DNA of 64,000 nucleotides from RHLJ01 sp965222205 (GTDB lineage: Bacteria; Bacteroidota; Rhodothermia; Balneolales; Balneolaceae), in the NCBI GenBank assembly GCA_965222205.1, contig OZ244932.1, positions 2,852,001 to 2,916,000 on the forward strand, in the 5' to 3' direction. The notes under the pieces were generated by a model, which did not search any database, was not told the origin of the DNA, and saw only the letters and a list, made by a program, of their open reading frames with translations. The position numbers were made by a program, and so were the translations under genes. Positions 44,095 to 52,358 of the stretch are shown in pieces. How positions within the stretch are numbered: position 1 is the stretch's first letter; each line of letters opens with the position of its first letter.

Positions 44095-45496
44095 CGCGTA
44101 CTACATCCAGGTTAAAGTAGAATCTTGAACCCTTCTCAACCTCGCTCTCCACATAAATATTCTTATTGTGTGCACTGAGAATCCCTTTAACTACGGATAA
44201 CCCCAAGCCCGTCCCTCCCTTGTCTCTCGAACGGGCTTTATCGGTTCTGTAAAAGCGATCGAATAATCGTTCCAGATGTGCTTTCCCAATTCCGATGCCG
44301 GAGTCGGAAACCGAGATTTCAACTTCAGCGCCTTTGGTTACACATTCAACCTGAATGCTTCCTTCATTAGTGTATTTAACCGCATTCGAAATCAGGTTAT
44401 CCAGCACCTGTTCAATCTTATCCCTGTCTGCTTCCACAAAGGCTTCACTGTTATCGCTTACCCGTAGTTTTAATCCTTTTTCAGCTGCAATGGGTTCGTA
44501 GGTGCTTACTACTTCTTTGATCAACATTCCTATTTCAAATTCAGATTTTCTGATAAAGCTTTCGTCATAATCGTAGCGCTGAAGTGATTTAATATCTTCA
44601 AATAAACGAACCACACGCTCTACCTGCTTTTGAGCGGTAGCCATATATTGTGATTTCTTTTCTTTATCCAAATTCGGAACCTGAATCATCTCCAAAGCTC
44701 CCGAAATAGTGTGGAGCGGATTTCGTACTTCATGGGTAATATCCGCGAAAAACTGGTTTTGTTTTTCATTGAGTTTTTTGAGCTTTTCGTTATCCGCCTT
44801 TAACGTACCTGCCATTTTGTTCAGTGATTCAGCCAGCTTTCCGAACTCGTCTCTTCTATTTACGTTCAGCTCTTTATCTAGATTGCCATCAGCTATTTCC
44901 AGAGCAGCCTCGTTTAGTTGTTTAATCGGTCTTGCCAGATATCTTGCAAAGAAAAAACTCACAATTACTACCACAAGAATAGAACCAATCATTGCTCCGT
45001 AAATAAGATGCCGAATACTCGCCTCTGCTGCATATAAATCGTCTTTATATTGACTGATCCTGAGATATTGAGCATCCGAACCATTACCTCCAATCCTACG
45101 AAAAGAAATAAGTTTATCTAAGGTTTCTTCATTGATGATTATCTGGTTTTCAGAGCCATCCAATTGGTTTTGTAATTCAGCATTTAAAAACTCTCTTGAG
45201 TTAGCCAGTTCTAAATCCTGCGAAGGTGTTGAAACCAACACGTTACCGGCTGAATCGAATAAAGCCACATTATATCCGGTAAGCTCAGAAACAAAGGAAG
45301 CTTTCTTTAAAAGCTCTTCGTTGGTCGTATTATCCTCGAAAGATTGAGCAAAGGTACGGGCATCGTTTTCAAATTTTTGGATGGCTTCATCTAACAAAAA
45401 AGAGCGAATACTAAGAATTGCATACGAGCTGATTACAATTACGCCGATTGAAAGAAGAGAGATGTAAACAAATGCCAGTTTAGTTTGAATGTTCAT
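44084..45496 (-). CDS. Membrane sensor histidine kinase with HAMP
   Basis: The 470-residue protein has two membrane helices (about 8-30 and 163-185), an extracytoplasmic sensor, a HAMP linker (about 185-235), the phospho-His in DITHEVRNPLHT (His255) and an HATPase domain with NLISNAVKYT, DSGIGIG and GTGLGLS. It phosphorylates the OmpR-type regulator encoded just upstream, whose stop overlaps its start by 4 bp. Confidence 0.95.
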   Translation of the reverse strand: MNIQTKLAFVYISLLSIGVIVISSYAILSIRSFLLDEAIQKFENDARTFAQSFEDNTTNEELLKKASFVSELTGYNVALFDSAGNVLVSTPSQDLELANSREFLNAELQNQLDGSENQIIINEETLDKLISFRRIGGNGSDAQYLRISQYKDDLYAAEASIRHLIYGAMIGSILVVVIVSFFFARYLARPIKQLNEAALEIADGNLDKELNVNRRDEFGKLAESLNKMAGTLKADNEKLKKLNEKQNQFFADITHEVRNPLHTISGALEMIQVPNLDKEKKSQYMATAQKQVERVVRLFEDIKSLQRYDYDESFIRKSEFEIGMLIKEVVSTYEPIAAEKGLKLRVSDNSEAFVEADRDKIEQVLDNLISNAVKYTNEGSIQVECVTKGAEVEISVSDSGIGIGKAHLERLFDRFYRTDKARSRDKGGTGLGLSVVKGILSAHNKNIYVESEVEKGSRFYFNLDVVRANR

Positions 45497-46194
45497 CTAT
45501 TCAAATAATCCCTATTGAAGCCGTACCCTATACCGCGATAGGTTTTAATTAATTTCCCTTCATCCTTCATTTTGATACGTAGATTTTTGATGTGAACATC
45601 AACCGTTCTGTCAAAAATGTACTTTTCTTCATCCGTTATGTGCTCTAAAATTTCATGCCGACTATATACCAGCTTAGGATGTTGAAAAAATAATTCCGCG
45701 ATGATGTATTCGGTATGCGTTAAATCGATTTTCTCTTCATGTATGTACATCTCTTTAGTGTCCACATCTAAATACACATGATCGTATTGGAGCCAATTTC
45801 TGTTTTCAGGATTTTGTCTGCGAATCTGACTTTCCACATGTGCTTTAATCAAGTTCAGGCTTGCTGGTTTTTTGATGTAGTCATCTCCGCCAAGTTCCAA
45901 ACCCTCGATCTCATCTTTTTCTTCATCTCTGGCAGTTAGAAAAAGGACCGGAATCTCATTTACTACCGGATGCTGACGAATATATGTGCAGATCTCTTTT
46001 CCATCATGATAAGGAACCATAATATCAAGAATAGCAAGTGCAAGCTCGTTGGCGTGATCATCAATATACTTGTAGGCTTCTTTGCCATCCTTCGCCCAAT
46101 AAACCTTGTAATCATTCAATTCGAGGAAATTAGCCAGCATTTCTCCAGATTCGATCTCGTCTTCCACCAACAAAAGAGTATGTTTGTGATTCAT
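45493..46194 (-). CDS. OmpR-family response regulator
   Basis: The 233-residue protein has a receiver with the phospho-acceptor Asp57 in LDIMVPYHDG and Lys109 in YIKKP. A C-terminal winged helix follows (HTEYIIAELFFQHPKLVYSRHEIL and DVHIKNLRIKMK). It is a DNA-binding activator or repressor working with the HAMP kinase, with which it is co-transcribed (4-bp overlap). Target genes are unknown. Confidence 0.95.
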   Translation of the reverse strand: MNHKHTLLLVEDEIESGEMLANFLELNDYKVYWAKDGKEAYKYIDDHANELALAILDIMVPYHDGKEICTYIRQHPVVNEIPVLFLTARDEEKDEIEGLELGGDDYIKKPASLNLIKAHVESQIRRQNPENRNWLQYDHVYLDVDTKEMYIHEEKIDLTHTEYIIAELFFQHPKLVYSRHEILEHITDEEKYIFDRTVDVHIKNLRIKMKDEGKLIKTYRGIGYGFNRDYLNR

Positions 46195-46243
46195 TCTTAC
46201 TTGCAGTTTTGAAATTGATTAAGTTTAGAAGAAAGTACACAGA

Positions 46244-47041
46244 ATGGATTACAAAAATAAAACCATTTGGATAACAGGTGCATCTTCGGGTATTGGAGAA
46301 GCTTTTGCTAAGAAGTTTTTTAAAGAGGGTGCAAAGCTGATTCTTTCTTCACGAAGAAAAGAAGAACTAGATAGGGTTAAAGAAGATCTGGGCGCTTATG
46401 AAAGTAATTGTTTCATTCTTCCTTTGGATTTAGCTGATTCTGAGTCACTTCCACAAAAAGCTGAAGAGGCATTGGCTGCATTTGGAGGGATTGATGTGTT
46501 GGTTAATAACGGTGGAATTAGTCAACGTTCGTTTTTTGCCGAAACAGATATGGAAACCATTCGGCGTTTAATGGAAGTGAATTTCTTTGGCTCGGCTGAA
46601 TTGACCCGGGCTGTACTTCCAACAATGATGAAGCAGAAAAGCGGGCAAATCATTGTGATAAGTAGTGTTGCCGGGAAATTCGGTACAAAATTCCGCTCAG
46701 GTTATGCAGCAAGTAAGCATGCCCTTCAGGGATTGTTCGACTGCATACGCCAGGAAATGTATGAGTATAACGTCGGCGTAACCATGGTCTGCCCAGGGCC
46801 CATCAAAACCAATATCACCCAGAATTCATTAACCGCAGATGGAAGTAATTTCGGTAAAATGGGTGATCTTCATAAATCAGCTATGGATGCCGACGAAATG
46901 GTCGCCAGAATCTGGAACGACCTCAAAAAACAAAAAGAGGAGATCTATATATCAAGCCCGAAAGAACGTTTAGCATTACTTGTGAAAAGAATCTCTCCCC
47001 GCCTGCTGAATATTATTCTAAAGAATAGTAAGGTTACTTGA
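46244..47041 (+). CDS. SDR-family oxidoreductase
   Basis: A 265-residue short-chain dehydrogenase with GASSGIGEAFAKKF, NNGGISQRSF, SSVAGKFGTKF and the YAASKHALQG active-site pair. It is like mammalian DHRS7/7B-type reductases. NADP preference is suggested by SSRRKEEL. It is divergent from the response-regulator gene across 49 bp. Confidence 0.92.
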   Translation: MDYKNKTIWITGASSGIGEAFAKKFFKEGAKLILSSRRKEELDRVKEDLGAYESNCFILPLDLADSESLPQKAEEALAAFGGIDVLVNNGGISQRSFFAETDMETIRRLMEVNFFGSAELTRAVLPTMMKQKSGQIIVISSVAGKFGTKFRSGYAASKHALQGLFDCIRQEMYEYNVGVTMVCPGPIKTNITQNSLTADGSNFGKMGDLHKSAMDADEMVARIWNDLKKQKEEIYISSPKERLALLVKRISPRLLNIILKNSKVT

Positions 47042-47053
47042 TCAGAAAAACAC

Positions 47054-47099
47054 GACCCCATCTGTCTTCCCCTGCATTCAGGGGAAGACAGATGGGGTC
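47054..47099. repeat. Perfect 21-bp inverted repeat
   Basis: Arms at 47054-47074 and 47079-47099 are exactly complementary, with a 4-base loop (CATT), and the stem is GC-rich (ends GACCCC/GGGGTC). It sits in the 64-bp gap between converging SDR and DUF58 genes. No T-run follows it on either side. It could stop transcription from both sides or be a dispersed repeat element. Confidence 0.85.
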
Positions 47100-47105
47100 A
47101 AATAT

Positions 47106-48026
47106 TTACCCCAACCTTCTTCGCTTATTCAAATAAGCCAACAGCGACTGATCAAACTGTCCCTCTGTATCCATTTCTTCGAAGTCTATTTCAAACTCGC
47201 TGCAGGCCATTTTAAATGCATGGGTGTATTCCGCTACTTTTGCTTTATAATCTTCCCGAACCTGCGCCGGTAGCACTTCAATTTCAGCCTCGCTTTCCAT
47301 GTCTTCGAATATGATCCGATTATCAGAAAATGCAAGCTCCCGTTCACTTCTCTTTTCGAGCACGTTAAACAAAAGTACTTCATGCTTGCGATGCCGGAGA
47401 TGTTTGAGCGCAGAAATTAAAGCTTCATGTTCCTCCACGTTTTCGAATAAATCGGTAATAATCACTACCAAACTTCTGTGATTCAGCCGCTCTGCTACTT
47501 CATGGATCACCTGTGCAGATGCAGTCTTTCTTTTTTCTTCGGATGCATCCCGCTCGCGAACTAACTGCTTTTCCAGCTCAAGATAAATTTGTCGCAAATG
47601 CGCGTACGTTCCTTTTGCAGGAATGAAGGTCTCAATTTCGGAATTGAAAGGAATCAACCCGCTGGCATCACGCTGGCGATGCATCAGGTACATCAGAGAA
47701 GCTGCATAATGAATTCCATATCTGAGCTTGCTCCACTCGCCAAAGTGTTTGAAGTTCATCGACGAACTCGTATCCAAAAGCACATAACAGCGAAGATTGG
47801 TTTCCTCTTCATATTGCTTTACGTAAAACCGTTCTTTCTTTCCATACTGCTTCCAGTCGATGTGCTTGAAGTCATCCCCGGGATTGTAAGGTCGGTGCTC
47901 GGCAAACTCCACGCTAAAGCCGTGATATGGACTCCGGTGCAACCCGGAAATAAATCCTTCCACAATTTTCTTGGCGCGCAACTCAAGCGATGAAAGCTTT
48001 GATAGTATTTCGGGTTTTAAAATCAT
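47106..48026 (-). CDS. DUF58-domain protein
   Basis: The 306-residue protein carries the DUF58 signature: HRSPYHGFSVEFAEHRPYNPGDDFKHIDWK, then YVLLDTSSSMNF, a VWA-like MIDAS (DxSxS) site. Members often work with a MoxR ATPase, but none lies next to it here. It probably binds a metal through the MIDAS and acts as an assembly or regulatory factor. Confidence 0.92.
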   Translation of the reverse strand: MILKPEILSKLSSLELRAKKIVEGFISGLHRSPYHGFSVEFAEHRPYNPGDDFKHIDWKQYGKKERFYVKQYEEETNLRCYVLLDTSSSMNFKHFGEWSKLRYGIHYAASLMYLMHRQRDASGLIPFNSEIETFIPAKGTYAHLRQIYLELEKQLVRERDASEEKRKTASAQVIHEVAERLNHRSLVVIITDLFENVEEHEALISALKHLRHRKHEVLLFNVLEKRSERELAFSDNRIIFEDMESEAEIEVLPAQVREDYKAKVAEYTHAFKMACSEFEIDFEEMDTEGQFDQSLLAYLNKRRRLG

Positions 48027-48175
48027 GATGGATGGTAAAGCTAATTACAGAAAAAAGTGAATTTCTTTTGATTTGGAAACGCTTCCTGTTGTTTTTGCAC
48101 CGTTTCCTTCATACAAACTTCTTATAGCACCGCTAACCTGAATAAACCAAGTTTAATAGAGGTTAAAATAAAATA

Positions 48176-49576
48176 TTGAAACTCAATAACTCACAACAAG
48201 TCGGATTATTTGCAGGTATTGCCGGACTGATTATTCCTTTTTTCCTGAACATCCCGGGACTATCAGAAGCCGGACATGTCGCACTAGGTATTTTCTTCCT
48301 CGCCGCCGCTTTCTGGATGTTCGAACCCTTTCCCATTTACGGGACTTCGATGTTAGTTATTTTTCTTCAGGTACTGCTGCTCAGTCGAGAAGGATTGATC
48401 TTCGCCGCCCCAGATCCAAGCTATTCTCCCGATAGTTACACCGCATTTGTTGGCACGCTTGCTAACCCTATCATAATCCTCTTTCTCGGTGGGTTTGTGC
48501 TTGCTGATGCAGCCGTAAAATATAATCTCGATAAAAACCTCACCCGAATACTTCTGCGGCCTTTTGGCTCCAAACCAAAGTTCATTCTGCTCGGGTTGAT
48601 GGTGGTCACAGGACTTCTTTCCGCCTTTATGAGCAACACGGCTACTACGGCGATGATGATGACGGTGATTTTACCAATAGTAGCCAGATTGGATAACCAA
48701 GACCCTTTGAAGATTGGGCTAGCCCTCTCCATTCCTTTTGCAGCTAATATCGGGGGGGTTGCTACTCCAATCGGAACTCCACCAAACGCTGTAGTTATAG
48801 GTGCGTTGTCTCAGCAAGGCATCAACATCCCTTTTGGGGAATGGATGGTTCTGGCAGTCCCATTAGTTTTAATTGCACTCATTTTTGTTTGGATGTTACT
48901 GCTCGGAATGTTCCGACCCAAAACCAATTCCGTCTTTATTGATATGAGTGGCTCGTTCAATACCACTAAAAATGCCTGGCTTCTTTATATCGCGTTTGGG
49001 CTTACTGTGTTGTTCTGGATTACTGAAAGTTTTCATGGCATCAAAAGTGCCATTATTGCTTTAATTCCGGTCGTTTTTTTAACGCTTACCGGAGTGGTCA
49101 CCAAAGAAGATATCCGAAAACTTCCGTGGGAAGTATTGTGGTTGGTAGCCGGTGGTATCTCTTTGGGAATTTCAATGAAAAGCACCGGACTTGCCGAATG
49201 GATTGTAGACAGTATTGAATGGAGTGCTTTTGGAGCTATTACGTTACTGGTCGTATTCAGTGCCGTAGCTATTTTGATGTCAAACTTTCTATCGAATACA
49301 GTTACTGCAACACTGTTAATTCCACTTGCTGTAAGCCTGGCAACTTCGGGAGTAGCAGGAGAAGGATTCAATCTTATTATCGTTAGTTTGGTGATTGGAG
49401 TGAGTGCTAGTATGGCGATGATGTTGCCTATCTCAACTCCACCCAACGCGATTGCAATGAGTACCGGAACCATCGAGACCAAACAAATGGCCAGAGCCGG
49501 AATTTCTGTTGGCCTTTTTGGTATGATTTTAGTCGTTCTGTATGCGATTTTCTACTGGCCGTTATTTTTAAACTGA
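48176..49576 (+). CDS. SLC13/DASS-family sodium-coupled anion transporter
   Basis: The 466-residue protein has many membrane helices and two SNT motifs, SNTATTAMMMTVILPI (about 150) and SNFLSNTVTATLLIP (about 385). These bind sodium and carboxylate or sulfate. It imports a dicarboxylate or inorganic anion. The start is TTG 48176, with no in-frame ATG before the first helix. It diverges from the DUF58 gene across 149 bp. The next gene follows by 9 bp. Confidence 0.93.
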   Translation: MKLNNSQQVGLFAGIAGLIIPFFLNIPGLSEAGHVALGIFFLAAAFWMFEPFPIYGTSMLVIFLQVLLLSREGLIFAAPDPSYSPDSYTAFVGTLANPIIILFLGGFVLADAAVKYNLDKNLTRILLRPFGSKPKFILLGLMVVTGLLSAFMSNTATTAMMMTVILPIVARLDNQDPLKIGLALSIPFAANIGGVATPIGTPPNAVVIGALSQQGINIPFGEWMVLAVPLVLIALIFVWMLLLGMFRPKTNSVFIDMSGSFNTTKNAWLLYIAFGLTVLFWITESFHGIKSAIIALIPVVFLTLTGVVTKEDIRKLPWEVLWLVAGGISLGISMKSTGLAEWIVDSIEWSAFGAITLLVVFSAVAILMSNFLSNTVTATLLIPLAVSLATSGVAGEGFNLIIVSLVIGVSASMAMMLPISTPPNAIAMSTGTIETKQMARAGISVGLFGMILVVLYAIFYWPLFLN

Positions 49577-49585
49577 GAGGTTATT

Positions 49586-50083
49586 ATGGATCATCAAATA
49601 TACATATTGGTTATTGAAGACGAGCTTGAGGTAATGGACGCACTTATCAAAGACCTTGAGGAGTTAGAGCAAACCTTTCCCATTGAATCTGCTAATACTG
49701 CCGAGGAAGCGGAGCAGATTGTTAAAAGCATTGCTGATTCCGGAGATGAAATCGGGTTGATTCTATGTGATCATGTGCTTCCCGGAAAAAACGGGGTCGA
49801 TTTTTTGATCGAACTGGAGTCGGATAAACAATTTGAATATGTACGGAAAGTGTTAGTAACCGGGCAGGCAGGCCTTGAAGATACCGTTCAGGCTATCAAC
49901 AAAGCTCATCTTGATCATTACATTGCTAAACCATGGAAGAAAGATGAATTCCACAAAGTAGTTATCGATCAGCTTACAGGTTTCGTAATTGAGAAAAAGT
50001 ATAACCCTATGGAGTTTATGGCGGTTCTTGATAGTATTCGTCTTGCTGAAGCTCTTCGTGGAAGTCAATTAACCGATCACTGA
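49586..50083 (+). CDS. Single-domain response regulator
   Basis: The 165-residue protein has a receiver domain with Asp in ILCDHVLPGKNG and Lys in HYIAKPW, plus about 40 C-terminal residues. It lacks a DNA-binding domain, so it likely works by protein interaction. The adjacent cNMP/histidine-kinase gene (2 bp gap) is the obvious partner. The arrangement follows a transporter gene, so transport and signalling may be linked. Confidence 0.9.
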   Translation: MDHQIYILVIEDELEVMDALIKDLEELEQTFPIESANTAEEAEQIVKSIADSGDEIGLILCDHVLPGKNGVDFLIELESDKQFEYVRKVLVTGQAGLEDTVQAINKAHLDHYIAKPWKKDEFHKVVIDQLTGFVIEKKYNPMEFMAVLDSIRLAEALRGSQLTDH

Positions 50084-50085
50084 TT

Positions 50086-51507
50086 ATGGAACGAGGATTC
50101 CTCAATAACAGAGAAGTAATTCTAAAATTTATTCGTCGGGCGGTCTCCGAATCTCAAGAACTTCGTTCGCTGGTAGTACCATTTAAAAAAGGAGACGTGC
50201 TCTTCAGCCAAGGTGATTCTCTTAAATATTTGTATCTGCTTCTGAAGGGTTCGGTTGGTTTAAAAAGACAAAATGAAGATGGTTCTTCACTCAATTTACT
50301 GAAATTAGAACCCGGACATTTTGTGGGAATTATGGCTTTTTCAACAGGAAATGATTCGCTAACCACCGCCCATACTCTGGAAGACTCCGAAGCATTGAGA
50401 GTAAATCAGGATGAGTTTGAAAAATATATGAACGATCATCCCCGTTTGCGCCATCCTTTGCAACAATTGATGATGAGCAATATGGCTGACCGATTTAAGA
50501 AAAATCTTCAGCTTGAATCAAAAATGCATCAGCTCAATCAAAAGCTGGAAGAAGAAGGAGAGCAACTCAAAGAAGCCTATGAGCAATTAGAAAACTCCCA
50601 TCAAAAGCTTGTTCATCAGGAAAAAATGGCTACGCTTGGCGAATTGGTTGCTGGCTTTGCCCACGAAGTAAATAATCCTGCTTCTGCGCTTTTACGGTCA
50701 TCGGAATCTCTCATCACTAATTTCGAGATGTTATCAGATGATAGTAATCTTTCAAAAATGTTCAGTATAGGTCTTAGATTCATTCCCATGAGCAGTAATG
50801 ATATTCGTAAGAGAATGATTCTTGTTCAGAAGAAATTTCCATGGATTGCTGAGCGGTCAGTTATTAGAAAGCTTGCCCAGATGCCTGAAGAGGCTTACAA
50901 GATCGTTGAATCTAACCAGAAAAAAATTCCTGTCGAAAAACTGGTACAACAGTTTGAGGCCGGTAAATTTATTCACAACATCCAGGTGGCGAGTGAACGT
51001 ATCGCAAATCTTGTGAAAAGTCTGAAAAGTTACAGTCGTCTCGATAATAATGAAGCAGATTTAATTGATGTGCGGGATGGAATCAATGATACCATTCTGG
51101 TTCTCAGCAATCGCTTAAAATATCTGGATGTAACACTGGAACTCAATGACATCCCAAAAACTATGGGACACCTTGGTGAGCTTAACCAGGTTTGGACAAA
51201 CATACTTGTAAATGCTTGTGATGTCCTTCCCAACGGAGGTGGGCTTTCAATTAAGACCAAAGCCGAGGGAGATTTCAAGATTATCATCGAAATTTCTGAT
51301 AATGGTCCCGGAATCCCTGAAGAGCATATCAACCGGATTTTTGAACCAAACTTCACAACAAAAAATCAAGGGGCTCAATTTGGTCTTGGGTTAGGCTTAG
51401 CCATTTCTAACGAGATTATACGGCAGCATGGTGGATTCATTAGGGTATCCAATAAAAAAGAAGGCGGTGCTAAGTTTGAGATAATATTACCGGTTAAAGA
51501 GAGTTAG
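50086..51507 (+). CDS. Soluble histidine kinase with cyclic-nucleotide-binding domain
   Basis: A 473-residue protein: cNMP-binding-like domain (about 25-135: FKKGDVLFSQGDSLKYLYLLLKGSVGL), a coiled coil (about 145-180), then HEKMATLGELVAGFAHEVNNP with the phospho-His and an HATPase domain (NACDVLPNGG, DNGPGIPEEHINRIFEPNFTTK, GLGLGLAI). There are no membrane segments, so a soluble sensor. The partner response regulator is immediately upstream. The ligand is unknown. Confidence 0.93.
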   Translation: MERGFLNNREVILKFIRRAVSESQELRSLVVPFKKGDVLFSQGDSLKYLYLLLKGSVGLKRQNEDGSSLNLLKLEPGHFVGIMAFSTGNDSLTTAHTLEDSEALRVNQDEFEKYMNDHPRLRHPLQQLMMSNMADRFKKNLQLESKMHQLNQKLEEEGEQLKEAYEQLENSHQKLVHQEKMATLGELVAGFAHEVNNPASALLRSSESLITNFEMLSDDSNLSKMFSIGLRFIPMSSNDIRKRMILVQKKFPWIAERSVIRKLAQMPEEAYKIVESNQKKIPVEKLVQQFEAGKFIHNIQVASERIANLVKSLKSYSRLDNNEADLIDVRDGINDTILVLSNRLKYLDVTLELNDIPKTMGHLGELNQVWTNILVNACDVLPNGGGLSIKTKAEGDFKIIIEISDNGPGIPEEHINRIFEPNFTTKNQGAQFGLGLGLAISNEIIRQHGGFIRVSNKKEGGAKFEIILPVKES

Positions 51508-51513
51508 TTCTAT

Positions 51514-52074
51514 ATGAAACAACTGCTACCCTTCTTCCTTTTGCTGATAGGAATCCCTGCCTATGCGCAAACCTCGCTTGGAATTGAAACACAGGCTTAT
51601 CCGGCTGGAGTTGTTCCCGGGCTTCGATTTGATTTAGGTATCTCGGAAACTCTGAATCTGACTTCAAGAATTGGTTACAATTTTACTGATCGTCGTGATT
51701 GGGGTGAGCATGACAATGAAGAAGGTGGCGGCCCTGGTTTTAGTCTTGGTCTTGAGAGAACTGGCTTTCTAACAGAAAAGCTTTCTGTTCATGCACGTGC
51801 AGATCTCTGGTTTATAGATATTGATTGGGAGCAGTCTGGTCTGTTAACCTGCGACCCTGTTGCTTGCCCCGATGCAATTGTTAGTGGCAGTACCCAAATT
51901 ATTGTTCTTCAGCCTACTTTTGGAATTTCTCATCGTTATAATATTTCGGAACAGTTTTTTATTAAACCCTCACTTTCTTTTGGGTGGGAAATCAATGTTA
52001 AAACGGATGGGCGTGAAGTAGGGCAAGGACCCATTTTGTTGGCAGGATTTCAACTAAGTAAAGTCATTAACTAA
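51514..52074 (+). CDS. Outer-membrane beta-barrel protein
   Basis: A 186-residue exported protein (signal ends near YAQ, residue 19) with alternating beta strands and the sequence GPGFSLGLERTGF, LSVHARADLWFIDIDW and ILQPTFGISHRYNI, like small 8-strand barrels. It follows the kinase gene by 6 bp, so may be under the same control. Function unknown. Confidence 0.75.
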   Translation: MKQLLPFFLLLIGIPAYAQTSLGIETQAYPAGVVPGLRFDLGISETLNLTSRIGYNFTDRRDWGEHDNEEGGGPGFSLGLERTGFLTEKLSVHARADLWFIDIDWEQSGLLTCDPVACPDAIVSGSTQIIVLQPTFGISHRYNISEQFFIKPSLSFGWEINVKTDGREVGQGPILLAGFQLSKVIN

Positions 52075-52096
52075 ATTAGCCGTTGTGGAAACTTTC

Positions 52097-52260
52097 ACGA
52101 GCGAAGCCAAGTGATCTCGTAAGTGGAGGTAAACATTCTGAGATTGCATCGCTCGCAAATGAAGAACTCACTCCGATACTTTGCGTCGGAGTGATAAGGT
52201 TTTGATGCATAGCATTGCTTAGCTGAGTAGATTTCCCACATTTGTTCGAAATGATAAGGA
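52097..52260. repeat. REP-like repeats and hairpins
   Basis: The 284-bp gap before recQ holds no gene. It contains the 'gcgaagcc.aagtgatctc' unit also seen at 15969. A perfect 8-bp hairpin (CACTCCGA/TCGGAGTG, 52169-52193) follows. It ends with 'ttcgaaatgataagg', the wording also seen at the end of the 10087 element. Confidence 0.6.
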
Positions 52261-52266
52261 AAAAAT

Positions 52267-52282
52267 CTCCCCTTGAGGGGAG
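52267..52282. repeat. CTCCCC/GGGGAG palindrome
   Basis: CTCCCC TTGA GGGGAG, the same unit found in the carA-carB spacer (59772-59787). It is a fragment of a dispersed intergenic repeat. Confidence 0.6.
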
Positions 52283-52284
52283 CT

Positions 52285-52312
52285 AAAAGTCCAAACAGTT
52301 CTTTGGACTTTT
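52285..52312. terminator. Bidirectional terminator-like hairpin before recQ end
   Basis: AAAAGTCCAAA and TTTGGACTTTT form a perfect 11-bp stem around CAGTTC, between the outer-membrane gene and convergent recQ. Confidence 0.6.
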
Positions 52313-52358
52313 CGAGGGCATTCCTTCGGAAGATCCGGAATCTGAAGTGCATTCAATA

